From assembly GCA_025800345.1 (NCBI GenBank), contig JAOXSB010000163.1, positions 1-54,833 on the forward strand: a stretch of DNA of 54,833 nucleotides, written 5' to 3'. The position numbers were made by a program, and so were the translations under genes. A model generated the notes under the pieces. The model was not told where the DNA came from. It did no database searches and worked only from the letters and a program-made list of their open reading frames with translations. Shown here in pieces: positions 34,580 through 44,250 of this stretch (positions are counted from its first letter, which is position 1; each line of letters starts with the position of its first letter). This DNA comes from Mangrovicoccus sp. Its GTDB lineage: Bacteria; Pseudomonadota; Alphaproteobacteria; Rhodobacterales; Rhodobacteraceae.

Positions 34580-35586
34580 CGCAGATACTCCGCCAAGGAC
34601 ATGCCCGCCAACCGCGCGGTGATGTTATAGACCATCTGCAACTGGGTCTGAGCCTCTTCCAGCCGTGTGGCGCTTTCAAAAGGATCGACACCGATAAGGT
34701 TGTCTCGCATCTCCAGCAGGCTCATCCGCTCTGCGGTATTGCGCACGGAAATTTCTTCAATATAGGCCTCCGCGGTGCCAATCTCCGCCCGCGCCAGCAC
34801 CAAATCGCGCTCTACATTCAGCATGGCTGTCCCGGTTTCCTCGGCCAGCGCCCTGCGTTCGTTCAAATTCCCCGACAGCAATCCGCGATCCATCAAGGCC
34901 GCGATACTGAATTCTTTGATAACATTACGGATCTCGTCATCCTGCGCCCGCAATTCCAAGCGCACATAGCTCACATCGGACAATTGATAAGGCGCAAGCG
35001 GATCCTCGCCGCCAAGATACACCATGGCGTCAAACCCGCCACCAGGCGTGTCAAACCAGGCATCTACCGCCGCGCGAATATCACCATGGTTTGAGAGCCC
35101 CGCCACCGCATTGCTAAGCTCAGACAGCAGCAGCTCGGGCGAGGCAACCGCCGGGCGGTCCACCGCATTGCCCGCAAAAAGGCTGCGATTGCCATCGCGG
35201 CTGTTGAGCTGGCTCATAATCGCTTCAAAGCGCTGTGCCGCTTCGGCCAAACTGGCGCTCAGCAATTGCTCATCGCCCGGGTTCACAGCCGCCAAAAGCT
35301 TGGGCCCGCTATCGGCCATGCTGGCTTGGACCGCGCCCAAAGCGGTTTGCATGCTGGCGGCAAAATTGCCAGCCTCCACCAGCACGATGTCATATGCCGC
35401 CGACGCCGTAAGACTGGCTTCCACCGCCGAAAGCACGCTGAAATCTCCCCCCAATCGCTGCGGGATATCAGCTGTTTGCGAGGTCGACAGTTCAGTGATG
35501 AGGCGGTTCATTTCTTGCCGCACTGCCAGGTTATGGCCGCGCATTGCGTAAGATTGGGCGAGATCGCCCAGACCAGAGAGAGCCAT
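34576..35586 (-). CDS. flgL: Hook-filament junction protein FlgL (HAP3-like)
   Basis: 336 residues with flagellin-like terminal helices: an N-terminal heptad region (LAVRQEMNRLITELSTSQTAD) and a C-terminal ATRLEEAQTQLQMVYNITARLAGMSLAEYL. There is a variable middle and no signal peptide, as expected for a type III-exported axial protein. It overlaps flgI and follows flgK by three bases, the standard flgK-flgL order. It is divergent in sequence, so the assignment leans on position. Confidence 0.85.
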   Translation of the reverse strand: MALSGLGDLAQSYAMRGHNLAVRQEMNRLITELSTSQTADIPQRLGGDFSVLSAVEASLTASAAYDIVLVEAGNFAASMQTALGAVQASMADSGPKLLAAVNPGDEQLLSASLAEAAQRFEAIMSQLNSRDGNRSLFAGNAVDRPAVASPELLLSELSNAVAGLSNHGDIRAAVDAWFDTPGGGFDAMVYLGGEDPLAPYQLSDVSYVRLELRAQDDEIRNVIKEFSIAALMDRGLLSGNLNERRALAEETGTAMLNVERDLVLARAEIGTAEAYIEEISVRNTAERMSLLEMRDNLIGVDPFESATRLEEAQTQLQMVYNITARLAGMSLAEYLR

Positions 35587-35589
35587 GGG

Positions 35590-37044
35590 TTAGATCCTTG
35601 ACAAAATAGTGAACATTTCATCGATCACTTGAATGACTCGGGCATTGGCCGCATAGGCTTGCTCAATCACCAAGAGTTTTTGCATTTCCTGATCCGTATC
35701 GACCCCGTTTTCGAGCTCGATCTGGAGCAAGGCGGCATGCTGCGTCGTGACAAAAGACAGCTCCACCTCAAGGCTTTGCAACTGCCCCCCCAGGGATGAC
35801 AACATATCAGAGCTCAGGCTCTGGGCCGAACGGGCGATGCCCGAGAAATTTCCCGAGGCAGGCACCCGATCCGCCTGGAATGCATCCCGCAGCGCGGTGA
35901 GCAAATTGGCATCCCCAATCGGGCCCGCACTGCTTGCTTGCAACCCGTCGCGCAAGCGCCACAACTCGCCGCCCTGGGCCGGATCAACCGCGGCATTGAC
36001 TTCGATACGACCCGCAAGCCCAAGCTCTGTGAGCGGATCAAACGCCCCGCCGCTATCGGTCAACAGACCCGGATCGCCAGGGGCGAGCGTCGAATCCAGC
36101 GCGGGGTCGGCGAAGCGTTCAATCAAATCCCGCGCCACCGCATCCAATTGCGCCTGCGCATCCGGGCCAAATTCATCGCGGATGTCGAAATTCGCCGCCA
36201 GGCGGCCACCATCCAAATCATGGGGGGCTTCGCCCAGATTGATCGGGGTATCGCCGATGCTAATTCCGGAGAGCTGGCCACCCGCCAGGCTGAGCCCTGC
36301 ATCCATCGCCGTAGCGGGGGTAAAGTTCAGTTGCGCCGCTTTTCCATCCAACAGCATCGCTCCTTGCGGGGTCATCAAAGCGACCACCCCTTCTCCGCGG
36401 TCGAGCTCGCGCACTGGGATGATTTCGGCCATAGAATCGATCAATTGCTGGCGCTGATCGAGCAAGCTTGAGACATCTTCACCTGCAGCCGTGTAGCGAC
36501 GAATTTTCCCGTTCAGATCTTCGATCTGCTGCAAGGCGGTGTTCACGGTAGCAACATCCTTGGCAATTGCCGCATCCGCCCGCGCGCGGGAATCCTGAAC
36601 GAAATCACTCAAATCCCCAAGATGGGTGGTCACATCTTTGAGACGTTCGACCACCTCGCCCAGACGCGATTCAGAATCCGGGCCAGAGATCGCCGAAATC
36701 ATCGCCGCATCCAATTGCGCCAAACGATCATCCAGCGATCCAGGTTCCCCAGGCAGCCCAATCCGGGCTTCAAGCAAGCCCAAAAAACCTGTTTGCGTAT
36801 CGATGCGGGCCAAATCTGCATCTGCATTGCGCCGATCCTGCAAGGCCACTTGATCCACATGGCGGGTGACGCCAACGATCTGCACCCCGCCCCCGGTGCC
36901 CTGCCAACGAGAGGTCACCTCAAGCTCGCGGGTGCGATACCCTTCGGTCATGGCATTTGCGAGATTTGAGGCAATAATATCGGTGGAGCGCGACGCCGCG
37001 GTCATTCCCGAAATTGCATTGGACAGTGCAGAACTCAAAGACAT
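35590..37044 (-). CDS. flgK: Hook-associated protein 1
   Basis: 484 residues. The N-terminus (SLSSALSNAISGMTAASRSTDIIASNLANAMTEGYRTRELEV) is the flagellar rod/hook signature, and the C-terminus (ENGVDTDQEMQKLLVIEQAYAANARVIQVIDEMFTIL) is the matching axial helix. It is exported through the flagellar type III system to the hook tip. It lies between flgE (28-base gap) and flgL. Confidence 0.93.
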   Translation of the reverse strand: MSLSSALSNAISGMTAASRSTDIIASNLANAMTEGYRTRELEVTSRWQGTGGGVQIVGVTRHVDQVALQDRRNADADLARIDTQTGFLGLLEARIGLPGEPGSLDDRLAQLDAAMISAISGPDSESRLGEVVERLKDVTTHLGDLSDFVQDSRARADAAIAKDVATVNTALQQIEDLNGKIRRYTAAGEDVSSLLDQRQQLIDSMAEIIPVRELDRGEGVVALMTPQGAMLLDGKAAQLNFTPATAMDAGLSLAGGQLSGISIGDTPINLGEAPHDLDGGRLAANFDIRDEFGPDAQAQLDAVARDLIERFADPALDSTLAPGDPGLLTDSGGAFDPLTELGLAGRIEVNAAVDPAQGGELWRLRDGLQASSAGPIGDANLLTALRDAFQADRVPASGNFSGIARSAQSLSSDMLSSLGGQLQSLEVELSFVTTQHAALLQIELENGVDTDQEMQKLLVIEQAYAANARVIQVIDEMFTILSRI

Positions 37045-37072
37045 GGTAAACGCACCTCAGGGCGAGCAAAAA

Positions 37073-38392
37073 TTATCGTTTGATATTCGTGGTTTCTTGG
37101 AGCATCTCATCCACGGTCTGGATCACCTTCGCATTGGAGCTATAGGCCCGCTGAGTAGAGATCAGCTGCGTCAGTTCATTGGCCACATCCACGGTGGATT
37201 CCTCGCGCGCATAGCTCACGATGTCGCCGGTTGGACCATCCCCCGCATCCCATAGGAAATAGGAGCCGCTCTCATTGGAGATTTGATAGGTTTGGTTATC
37301 CATGGCGATCAAACCATTGGGGTTGGGCATATCCACCAATGGGATCTGATAAATGGTCCGGGTGATCCCAATATCGAACAGCGCATGGACATAGCCGTTC
37401 GCATCCACATCCACCGCCATCATATTACCCACAGGCGAGCCATCCTTAGAGATCCCCACCGGCGCAAATGCATCCGACAATTGGGTGATCCCATCGCTGT
37501 TATTGAGCAGCCCGATATTGATCGAAAGCGGGTCTGGGTTCAGGCCCCGCTGAACGATGATATTGCCTGTGTTGGGATCGTAATTCCCGCCGGCGCCGGT
37601 GTTCACCACCGAAGCCAATGTGCCCCCATCGGTCAGCGTGTCATTGAAGGTTAGCGTATAGCTGCCGATCACCGCCCCGGCCTGGGCACTGTCGCGAATT
37701 TCCATGCTCCATTCATTGGAGGCAGGATCGGTCGGCGCTGCGGGAATGGTGGGGGTAAAGGTGATCTCGAAATTTTCCGAGGTTCCCAAATTATCGAAAT
37801 ACTCGACCGAAGTGGTCTCCGGCCCAGCGGTGGACCCCGCCTCGGTGCTGGTTGCAGGCAAGTTTAGCCCCAAAGTCATCTGGGTGGTGGGCTCGCCAGC
37901 AAACTGGTTAACGTTAATTTGGATCGGCTCAAGACCATCGGCCGTATCGCGAGGGTAATTGGGAATGCTGCCGTCAGGCTGGGCCGGCCAGCCCATCAAG
38001 ACCACGCCTGTATCCGTGCGCAGATAGCCATCCGCATCGGTTCGAAACGAGCCGGTGGTGGTGAGCATCATCGGAAATTCACCGTTATTCACCGCCACCG
38101 CGGTTTCCGAGGTGACCGGCAGCATGCCCCGCCCGCGCACTGCCAAATCGGTAGAATTGGTCGTGTTGATCAAAGGGCCACGTTCATCGATCAAGCGCGA
38201 GGTGGTGGTGCGCACACCGCCTGCCGAATATGAATCGCCGCTGCTAGTGATCACCATGGAATGGAAATCCGCCTCCATTCGCTTGTACCCGTAGGTCGAG
38301 GAATTGGCGATATTGTCCGAAATAGTGCCGAGTTTACTGGCATTCGCCGCCAGGCCCATCACACCAGCATTCATCGAGGAGGAAATCGTCAT
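37073..38392 (-). CDS. flgE: Flagellar hook protein
   Basis: 439 residues, with N-terminal SSSMNAGVMGLAANASKLGTISDNIANSSTYGYKR and C-terminal ESTVDVANELTQLISTQRAYSSNAKVIQTVDEMLQET, the conserved terminal helices of the hook/rod family, around Thr/Asn/Gly-rich D1-D2 domains. GAGGAGG precedes the ATG. It polymerises into the hook. It is upstream of flgK; motB is 114 bases further upstream. Confidence 0.94.
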   Translation of the reverse strand: MTISSSMNAGVMGLAANASKLGTISDNIANSSTYGYKRMEADFHSMVITSSGDSYSAGGVRTTTSRLIDERGPLINTTNSTDLAVRGRGMLPVTSETAVAVNNGEFPMMLTTTGSFRTDADGYLRTDTGVVLMGWPAQPDGSIPNYPRDTADGLEPIQINVNQFAGEPTTQMTLGLNLPATSTEAGSTAGPETTSVEYFDNLGTSENFEITFTPTIPAAPTDPASNEWSMEIRDSAQAGAVIGSYTLTFNDTLTDGGTLASVVNTGAGGNYDPNTGNIIVQRGLNPDPLSINIGLLNNSDGITQLSDAFAPVGISKDGSPVGNMMAVDVDANGYVHALFDIGITRTIYQIPLVDMPNPNGLIAMDNQTYQISNESGSYFLWDAGDGPTGDIVSYAREESTVDVANELTQLISTQRAYSSNAKVIQTVDEMLQETTNIKR

Positions 38393-38506
38393 ATGCGCGC
38401 GCCTTTCTGCTTCACCGCATCACCGTCGATGAGCAGAGCTACAGGCCCGCGTTTAACACGCCGCTAACAGCTAAAATGCGAAACACTCTTTCTCAGGCAA
38501 ACCCAG

Positions 38507-39361
38507 TTACAGATCATCGCGCAGCAAGATCAATTCCAGGCGATTGTTCCGCTCTGCCATAGGGTTAGGGTCCATTTGCTGACGATCCGCAAACCCCGAG
38601 ACCCGCGCCACGCGCTCGGGCAATAGCCCATTTTCTTGCAACAAAACCCGCGCCGCTTCGGCCCGCGCCGCAGAGAGATTCCATTTCGGGTTATCCGATT
38701 GCACCACCGGGCGCGCGGCCAAATAGCCATTGATCGCCACATCGTTGCGCACCAGCCGCATGACCTCGGCCACCACCGCCAATGTCTGCCGCAGAACCGG
38801 GCGCGGGCTGTCTTGCTCCGGCTCGAACAGCGGCGAGCCCGGAATATCGAAAATCTCGATCACCAGGCCTTCATCGCTCAGCCGGGTCACCACATGGCGC
38901 AGCTCGCGCAGCGCTGCCATGCTTTCACCACCGCGCTGCTCGAGTTCCTCAAGCAGCTCTTCCGCAGCCATTTGAGGCGTCGTGCCGCTCCCCTCTCGCG
39001 GCTCTAAAAGCAGATCCACCCCCGTGGCCCCCTGCGCCTGATTATGCTCGGTCGGGTGTTCATTGCTGGCCCCTGTGCCCGATTGGGCGAGCTCTTTCTC
39101 GGCGAAGACATCATCGCCCCAAAAAGCCCCATCCCCGCCACCAGAGACCTCGTTCAAAGGAATGGTCGGCGAGAAATAATCCGCCAGGCCACTGCGCTGC
39201 GATTCCGTGGTCGCATTGAGCAGCCACATCAACAAAAAGAACGCCATCATCGCGGTCACAAAATCCGCATAGGCCACTTTCCAGGCCCCGCCATGATGGC
39301 CATCGCCACCGCTGACCTTTTTCTTCTTGATGATAATCGGTGCCAATTCGTCCGAAGACAT
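38507..39361 (-). CDS. motB: Flagellar stator protein MotB
   Basis: 284 residues: a basic N-terminus, one transmembrane helix AYADFVTAMMAFFLLMWLLNA with the proton-channel aspartate D33, a plug-like segment (SGLADYFSP), a linker and a C-terminal OmpA/MotB domain (LSAARAEAARVLLQENGL ... RVSGFADRQQMDPNPMAERNN RLELI) that anchors the stator to peptidoglycan. The partner motA is not in the window. Confidence 0.92.
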   Translation of the reverse strand: MSSDELAPIIIKKKKVSGGDGHHGGAWKVAYADFVTAMMAFFLLMWLLNATTESQRSGLADYFSPTIPLNEVSGGGDGAFWGDDVFAEKELAQSGTGASNEHPTEHNQAQGATGVDLLLEPREGSGTTPQMAAEELLEELEQRGGESMAALRELRHVVTRLSDEGLVIEIFDIPGSPLFEPEQDSPRPVLRQTLAVVAEVMRLVRNDVAINGYLAARPVVQSDNPKWNLSAARAEAARVLLQENGLLPERVARVSGFADRQQMDPNPMAERNNRLELILLRDDL

Positions 39362-39483
39362 GACCTATCACCCCATAATTCACCCAATGCCATTGCTAGG
39401 CCCGCGGGGTTTCAAAGGGGTTAGCGCACCCCGAAAAGCGCGCGTCAGAATAGGATGAATTTTAGCGGCAATGGGGCGCGCGT

Positions 39484-40266
39484 TTACGCGGCCCCCATGG
39501 CGTTCGCCTGATCGCGGGCGGTCTCCATCAGGCGGCGCATTTCAGCAATCGCCGGGGTCAGCCCACGAAAGATTGCCTCGCCAATGAGGAAATGACCAAT
39601 ATTGAGCTCACGGACCTCTGGCAGCGCCGCGATGGGCGTTACCGAATCATAGGTGAGCCCATGGCCCGCATGTACTTCGAGCCCCAAACTATCGGCGAAA
39701 CTGGACATATCCCGCAAACGCGCCAATTCGGCGGCCGCCGCCTCATCGCGGCCTTCGGCCACCGCATCGCAATAGCCGCCCGTATGCAATTCGATCACTT
39801 CCGCGCCAATGCGGTGGGCCGCTTCAATCTGGCGACGCTCCGCCGCGATAAAGATCGACACCCGGCACCCCGCATCGCGCAAGGGCGCAATAAAATGCGC
39901 CAGCTTGTTTTCCTCTCGCGCCACTTCAAGACCGCCTTCTGTGGTCTTTTCCTCGCGCTTTTCCGGCACGATACAGACCGCATGGGGTTTATGCCGCAAA
40001 GCGATATCTTGCATCTCTTGGGTGGCCGCCATCTCGAAATTCAGCGGCACTGAAAGCATCGCCATCAACCCATCAATATCCCCATCAGAGATATGGCGGC
40101 GATCTTCGCGCAAATGGGCGGTGATACCATCGGCCCCGGCTTCCTCGGCCAATTTCGCCGCGCGCAGGGGATCGGGATAATCCCCGCCTCGGGCATTTCG
40201 CACCGTGGCCACATGGTCGATATTCACACCCAAACGCAACGGGGGCAGTTTTGTGGTCTCGCTCAT
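39484..40266 (-). CDS. pdxJ: Pyridoxine 5'-phosphate synthase
   Basis: 260 residues. [53 protein letters not shown] and [14 protein letters not shown] are diagnostic of PdxJ TIM barrels. It condenses 1-deoxyxylulose 5-phosphate with 3-amino-2-oxopropyl phosphate to pyridoxine 5'-phosphate. AAGGAGG precedes the ATG at 40266. It is the next gene after the DUF2062 gene on the same strand. Confidence 0.97.
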   Translation of the reverse strand: MSETTKLPPLRLGVNIDHVATVRNARGGDYPDPLRAAKLAEEAGADGITAHLREDRRHISDGDIDGLMAMLSVPLNFEMAATQEMQDIALRHKPHAVCIVPEKREEKTTEGGLEVAREENKLAHFIAPLRDAGCRVSIFIAAERRQIEAAHRIGAEVIELHTGGYCDAVAEGRDEAAAAELARLRDMSSFADSLGLEVHAGHGLTYDSVTPIAALPEVRELNIGHFLIGEAIFRGLTPAIAEMRRLMETARDQANAMGAA

Positions 40267-40322
40267 CGCAGTCCTCCTTGCAGCCCAGAGGCAGCAGCCA
40301 TCTGAGCAGATCTAGAAGAGAT

Positions 40323-40925
40323 TTAGAGCGGACGCTTCAGCGCCTGAGCTCTACGGCGCTGATAAGCTTCAATCAGGGGCTTTGACAAGGCATAGGCCAA
40401 AAACGCCCCAATCAGACCTGGGATCACCCCCCCCACCAGATAAGGCAAGAAAACCGTTTTGAAGAAACCAGCCAGTTGTTCCCAATGGGGTTGAGTATCC
40501 CGCCAGATTGAAGCGAGGTTCCACCACAATTCCCCAAAGGCTTGGGAAAAAGCCTCGAGCGGGCTGATACGTGGCAATGCCTCTGTCCCGCGGTGCAAAA
40601 GGGTATTTCCAATGCGCAGAGACAGCGTGGCAATCAACGGAAAGGTAATTGGATTGCCCACGAAAGTCGCAAGCATGGCCGCAAAAACATTTCCCCGCAC
40701 CAAAAGCGCCAATGCCGCCCCAAGCAGAAAATGCAGCCCGAAAAACGGGGTGAAGGTGATGAAAACACCCGCCGCAATGCCACGCGCGATACGTTGTGGG
40801 GGATCAGGCAAACGGCGCAGGCGATGGCCGATATAGCTCGCGGCGCGCCCCCAACCGCCTTTGGGATACACGCTTTCCTGCGCCACTTGCAGGTAACTGC
40901 GCTTTTGCTTGCGTTTAAAAACCAA
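40323..40925 (-). CDS. DUF2062 membrane protein
   Basis: 200 residues with the DUF2062 pattern: RRLPDPPQRIARGIAAGVFITFTPFFGLHFLLGAALALLVRGN, a ...GNPITF motif (FVGNPITFPLIATLSLRIGN) and a C-terminal transmembrane pair. Three to four membrane segments are evident. The function is unknown. It is encoded between rsh and pdxJ with short gaps (15 and 56 bases), probably one transcription unit from rpoZ. Confidence 0.85.
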   Translation of the reverse strand: MVFKRKQKRSYLQVAQESVYPKGGWGRAASYIGHRLRRLPDPPQRIARGIAAGVFITFTPFFGLHFLLGAALALLVRGNVFAAMLATFVGNPITFPLIATLSLRIGNTLLHRGTEALPRISPLEAFSQAFGELWWNLASIWRDTQPHWEQLAGFFKTVFLPYLVGGVIPGLIGAFLAYALSKPLIEAYQRRRAQALKRPL

Positions 40926-40940
40926 GCTTAACCCTCAACC

Positions 40941-43085
40941 TCACTGCGCCGGAATCGGCCTAGGCACCTTTCCGCGGTGCCGGGCAAGCGCAGCCACGTC
41001 GCTATCTGCCTCAAGGGCGGTCATGACGCGATGCAAATGCTCGGCATCTCTTAGATCCACATCGATCAACAACCGATAAAAATCCGGTTTGCGATCAGAA
41101 AAAATCACGTTGGAGATATTGGCCTTCTGCTCACCGATCAATGTGCAGATTCGCCCCAGCACCCCAGCGTCATTACTAATGGTGACGTCGATACAGACTG
41201 TGTTCACCGCCGCATGGGGGCCCGAATGCCAATGAAGATCAATCCAGCGGTCTAATTGATCGTCAAATTCCGCTAAGCGCTGACAATCAATCGCGTGCAC
41301 CTCAACCCCCTGGCCCGGCATGGTCAGCCCCACAATGCGCTCGCCCGGCACCGGGCGGCAGCATTTTCCCGTGCTCCAGCTTTGTCCGGGCTCCAGGCCC
41401 AAAACCGCGCGTTTGGCATCAATCCCCTCGACCCGACGATCCGCCAATTCGGGATAGAGCGTGTCCACCACAGTTTTGGCTCCGATCTCGCCACTGCCAA
41501 GTCGGGCCAAAAGCTCTTCCACATCATCGACCAGACCCAATTGACGCGCAGCGGTGGTCAAAGCTTTGTCCGTGGCTTTCTTATCCACATGCTCAAACGC
41601 CACACGCGCCAATTCCCGGCCCAATTTCACAAAACGCGAGCGATGATCTGCGCGCAACGCCCGGCGAATGGCCGAGCGCGCCTTGCCGGTCACCGCAATA
41701 TCCATCCAGCTGGCTTGCGGGGTTTGGCCCTCGGCGGTGAGGATCTCGACCGAGACCCCATTGCGCAGCCGGGTCCATAGCGGCACCCGGCGCCCATCAA
41801 CCTTGGCCCCAGCACAGGCCGAGCCGATCCGTGTATGGATGGCAAACGCAAAATCCAGCGGTGTCGCCCCCCGAGGCAGCTTGACCACTTCGCCTTTGGG
41901 CGTGAAGCAAAACACCTTGTCGGAATACATCTCCAGCTTCACAGCCTCGAAGAATTCGTCATCATCGGCGCTGGCTTCGAAATGCTCTGTTAGCCCGGCA
42001 ATCCAAGAGGCAGGATCCACGGCAAAGGGGTTTTCCGTGCGCTCACCATCGCGGTAAGCCCAATGGGCCGCCACGCCCGCTTCGGCAACCTCATGCATTT
42101 CTTGAGTGCGGATTTGCACCTCGACCCGTTTGCCATCGCGGCCCAGCACAGCGGTGTGCAAGCTGCGATAGCCATTTTGCTTGGGCTGGCTGATATAATC
42201 CTTGAACCGGGTGGGCACGGCGCGCCACCGGCGATGGATCGCCCCCAAAGCGCGGTAGCAATCCATCTGGCCATCGGTGATCACCCGAAAACCGTAAATA
42301 TCCGAAAGCCGGGAAAAGCTCTGATCCTTTTGCTCCATCTTGCGCCAGATGGAATAGGGGCGCTTGGCCCGCCCCACCACAACGCAAGAGATGCCTTCGG
42401 CGGCCATTTCTCGCTCGATATCCTCTTGGATGCGCCCCACCACATCCCCCGCATCCCCTTGCAATTTCACAAAGCGGCGCATGATCGATTCACGGCCCTT
42501 GGGGTTGAGCACCTGAAAGGACAGATCCTCGAGCTCGTCACGCATCCATTGCATCCCCATACGCCCGGCCAAAGGCGCATAGATATCCATGGTCTCACGG
42601 GCTTTGCGGGCTTGCTTTTCCGGGGGCAGCGATTGGATCGTGCGCATATTATGCAAACGGTCGAACAGCTTGACCAAAATCACCCGCAAATCCCGGCTCA
42701 TGGCCATGAACAGCTTGCGGAAATTCTCGGCCTGTTTGGTCTCGGTGGAGGTGAGCTGCAAATTCGTCAGCTTGGTCACCCCATTGACCATCTGGGCAAT
42801 CTCATCCCCAAACTGGCCCGAGATTTCCTCGTAGCTGACCGAGGTATCCTCCAAAGTGTCATGAAGGATCGCGGTGATAATGGTCGCATCATCCAAGCGT
42901 TGCTCTGCCAATAGTGCAGAAACCGCTACGGGATGAACGATATAGGGCTCTCCAGAACGGCGAAACTGCCCTTCATGGGCAGCCAAAGCGCAATCATATG
43001 CGGCAGTGATCAGGGCGGCGTCAGACCTTGGATTGTAGCTTTGGATCCGCTCAACCAGATCCTGCGACGCAATCAACTCTTCCAA
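40941..43085 (-). CDS. rsh: Bifunctional (p)ppGpp synthetase/hydrolase (RSH)
   Basis: 714 residues. The HD hydrolase domain is intact (H51, H75-D76 and E79-D80 in AILHDTLEDT). The synthetase domain (~240-350) has RFKDYISQPKQNGYRSLHTAV and VEVQIRT. TGS (~390-450, VFCFTPKGEVVKLPRGATPLDFA) and C-terminal ACT (~640-705) domains follow. It is the single alphaproteobacterial stringent-response enzyme, making and degrading (p)ppGpp. It lies 21 bases downstream of rpoZ, the usual partnership in this group, and omega is itself part of the ppGpp site 1 on RNA polymerase. Confidence 0.95.
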   Translation of the reverse strand: MEELIASQDLVERIQSYNPRSDAALITAAYDCALAAHEGQFRRSGEPYIVHPVAVSALLAEQRLDDATIITAILHDTLEDTSVSYEEISGQFGDEIAQMVNGVTKLTNLQLTSTETKQAENFRKLFMAMSRDLRVILVKLFDRLHNMRTIQSLPPEKQARKARETMDIYAPLAGRMGMQWMRDELEDLSFQVLNPKGRESIMRRFVKLQGDAGDVVGRIQEDIEREMAAEGISCVVVGRAKRPYSIWRKMEQKDQSFSRLSDIYGFRVITDGQMDCYRALGAIHRRWRAVPTRFKDYISQPKQNGYRSLHTAVLGRDGKRVEVQIRTQEMHEVAEAGVAAHWAYRDGERTENPFAVDPASWIAGLTEHFEASADDDEFFEAVKLEMYSDKVFCFTPKGEVVKLPRGATPLDFAFAIHTRIGSACAGAKVDGRRVPLWTRLRNGVSVEILTAEGQTPQASWMDIAVTGKARSAIRRALRADHRSRFVKLGRELARVAFEHVDKKATDKALTTAARQLGLVDDVEELLARLGSGEIGAKTVVDTLYPELADRRVEGIDAKRAVLGLEPGQSWSTGKCCRPVPGERIVGLTMPGQGVEVHAIDCQRLAEFDDQLDRWIDLHWHSGPHAAVNTVCIDVTISNDAGVLGRICTLIGEQKANISNVIFSDRKPDFYRLLIDVDLRDAEHLHRVMTALEADSDVAALARHRGKVPRPIPAQ

Positions 43086-43106
43086 GGTCTACTCCGATAG
43101 GCAGGG

Positions 43107-43460
43107 TTAGCTGGGCCCTTGCGCTTCCATCAATGCGCGCAGCAGCTTTTCTTCGGACATGTCATCCTCGGCGGGTTTATCCGCCTCAACACCCATGAGC
43201 AGGGACATGGCGTCGTCTTCGGGCTCGTCCACCTCGATCTGAGTCTGTTTGCTCTCGATCATGCGCTCGCGCAGATCATCCGCCGATTGCGTTTCCTCAG
43301 CGATCTCGCGCAGAGATACGACAGGGTTTTTGTCGTTATCACGATCCACAGTGAGCGGGCCGCCCGAAGCGATCTCGCGCGCCCGATGGGCAGCAAGCAT
43401 TACCAATTCAAAGCGGTTAGGTACCTTGTCGACGCAGTCTTCAACCGTCACGCGGGCCAT
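43107..43460 (-). CDS. rpoZ: RNA polymerase omega subunit
   Basis: 117 residues from the ATG at 43460, with AAGGGG upstream. [33 protein letters not shown] is the omega signature, and the acidic C-terminal tail ([23 protein letters not shown]) is usual in alphaproteobacteria. It promotes assembly of RNA polymerase and contributes to the ppGpp-binding site. First gene of the rpoZ-rsh unit. Confidence 0.95.
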   Translation of the reverse strand: MARVTVEDCVDKVPNRFELVMLAAHRAREIASGGPLTVDRDNDKNPVVSLREIAEETQSADDLRERMIESKQTQIEVDEPEDDAMSLLMGVEADKPAEDDMSEEKLLRALMEAQGPS

Positions 43461-43559
43461 GAGAATCCCCTTCGGAGTCCAGAAGAAACCGCGATTTATC
43501 CTTTGGGCTCGGGCTTGACAAGACCCAATGCACCAAAGCCCGCGCGAAACCAAAGGCCC

Positions 43560-44123
43560 TCACATCCCAGGGCCAGAGACTCGCACAACCTCGGCCAAGG
43601 CCTCTGGCGGTAAATTATCTCGTAATTCGACGGCGGTTTTGTTGAGGATAGGATGACACCAATCAGGGGAAATTTCCGCCAAAGGAACCAACACAAATGC
43701 TCTTTCGTGCAATCTTGGGTGCGGCAATATCAATTCTTTGGGAGCTTTGATGCTTTGCAATTCCGGTGTAAGCTCCATCCATCGGAGGAATGTTTTACGG
43801 TTTGGCAATATTTTTTGCGCATCAGCAATCAAATCTAAGTCAAGTGTTCTTGGTCCCCAACGCTTTGAACGATCACGGCCGAATTCGGCTTCTATCTCTA
43901 ATAAAACCGTCAATGCCTCATCAGCACTGCCCGGGAATTGAACAGAAACTGCACCATTTAAAAAATTTGGACCCGCGCCTTTGGGAAATGCTGGGGTCTC
44001 ATACAAGGAGCTAACTCTATGAATATCAAAAGAGCATTCCGAAAGCCTGTTGATTGCGCAGTCAATTGACGTCGCGGGATCTCCGTAGGTGGAGGCAAGA
44101 TTTGATCCAATTGCAACTAGCAT
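43560..44123 (-). CDS. folK: 2-amino-4-hydroxy-6-hydroxymethyldihydropteridine pyrophosphokinase
   Basis: 187 residues with all HPPK landmarks: AIGSNLAS at the start, SSLYETPAFPKGAGPNFLNGAV, EIEAEFGRDRSKRWGPRTLDLDL and LILPHPRLHERAFVLVPL. It pyrophosphorylates 6-hydroxymethyldihydropterin, the step after FolB in folate synthesis. Codon use is noticeably richer in A/T than in rsh or ispH on either side. It is encoded upstream of rpoZ on the same strand with a 99-base gap, and divergent from the NYN gene. Confidence 0.94.
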   Translation of the reverse strand: MLVAIGSNLASTYGDPATSIDCAINRLSECSFDIHRVSSLYETPAFPKGAGPNFLNGAVSVQFPGSADEALTVLLEIEAEFGRDRSKRWGPRTLDLDLIADAQKILPNRKTFLRWMELTPELQSIKAPKELILPHPRLHERAFVLVPLAEISPDWCHPILNKTAVELRDNLPPEALAEVVRVSGPGM

Positions 44124-44250
44124 CGGGTTTGTAAAACTGTCATGATTTAGCCTGACCTCACGTCATTAGGCCTGTGGTCGCTATAAGCTCGCCAGGGGCT
44201 AACCAGCAAACTCATGCTCTTGGCAAGCCAATTTTTGGAAGGAAACTTTG

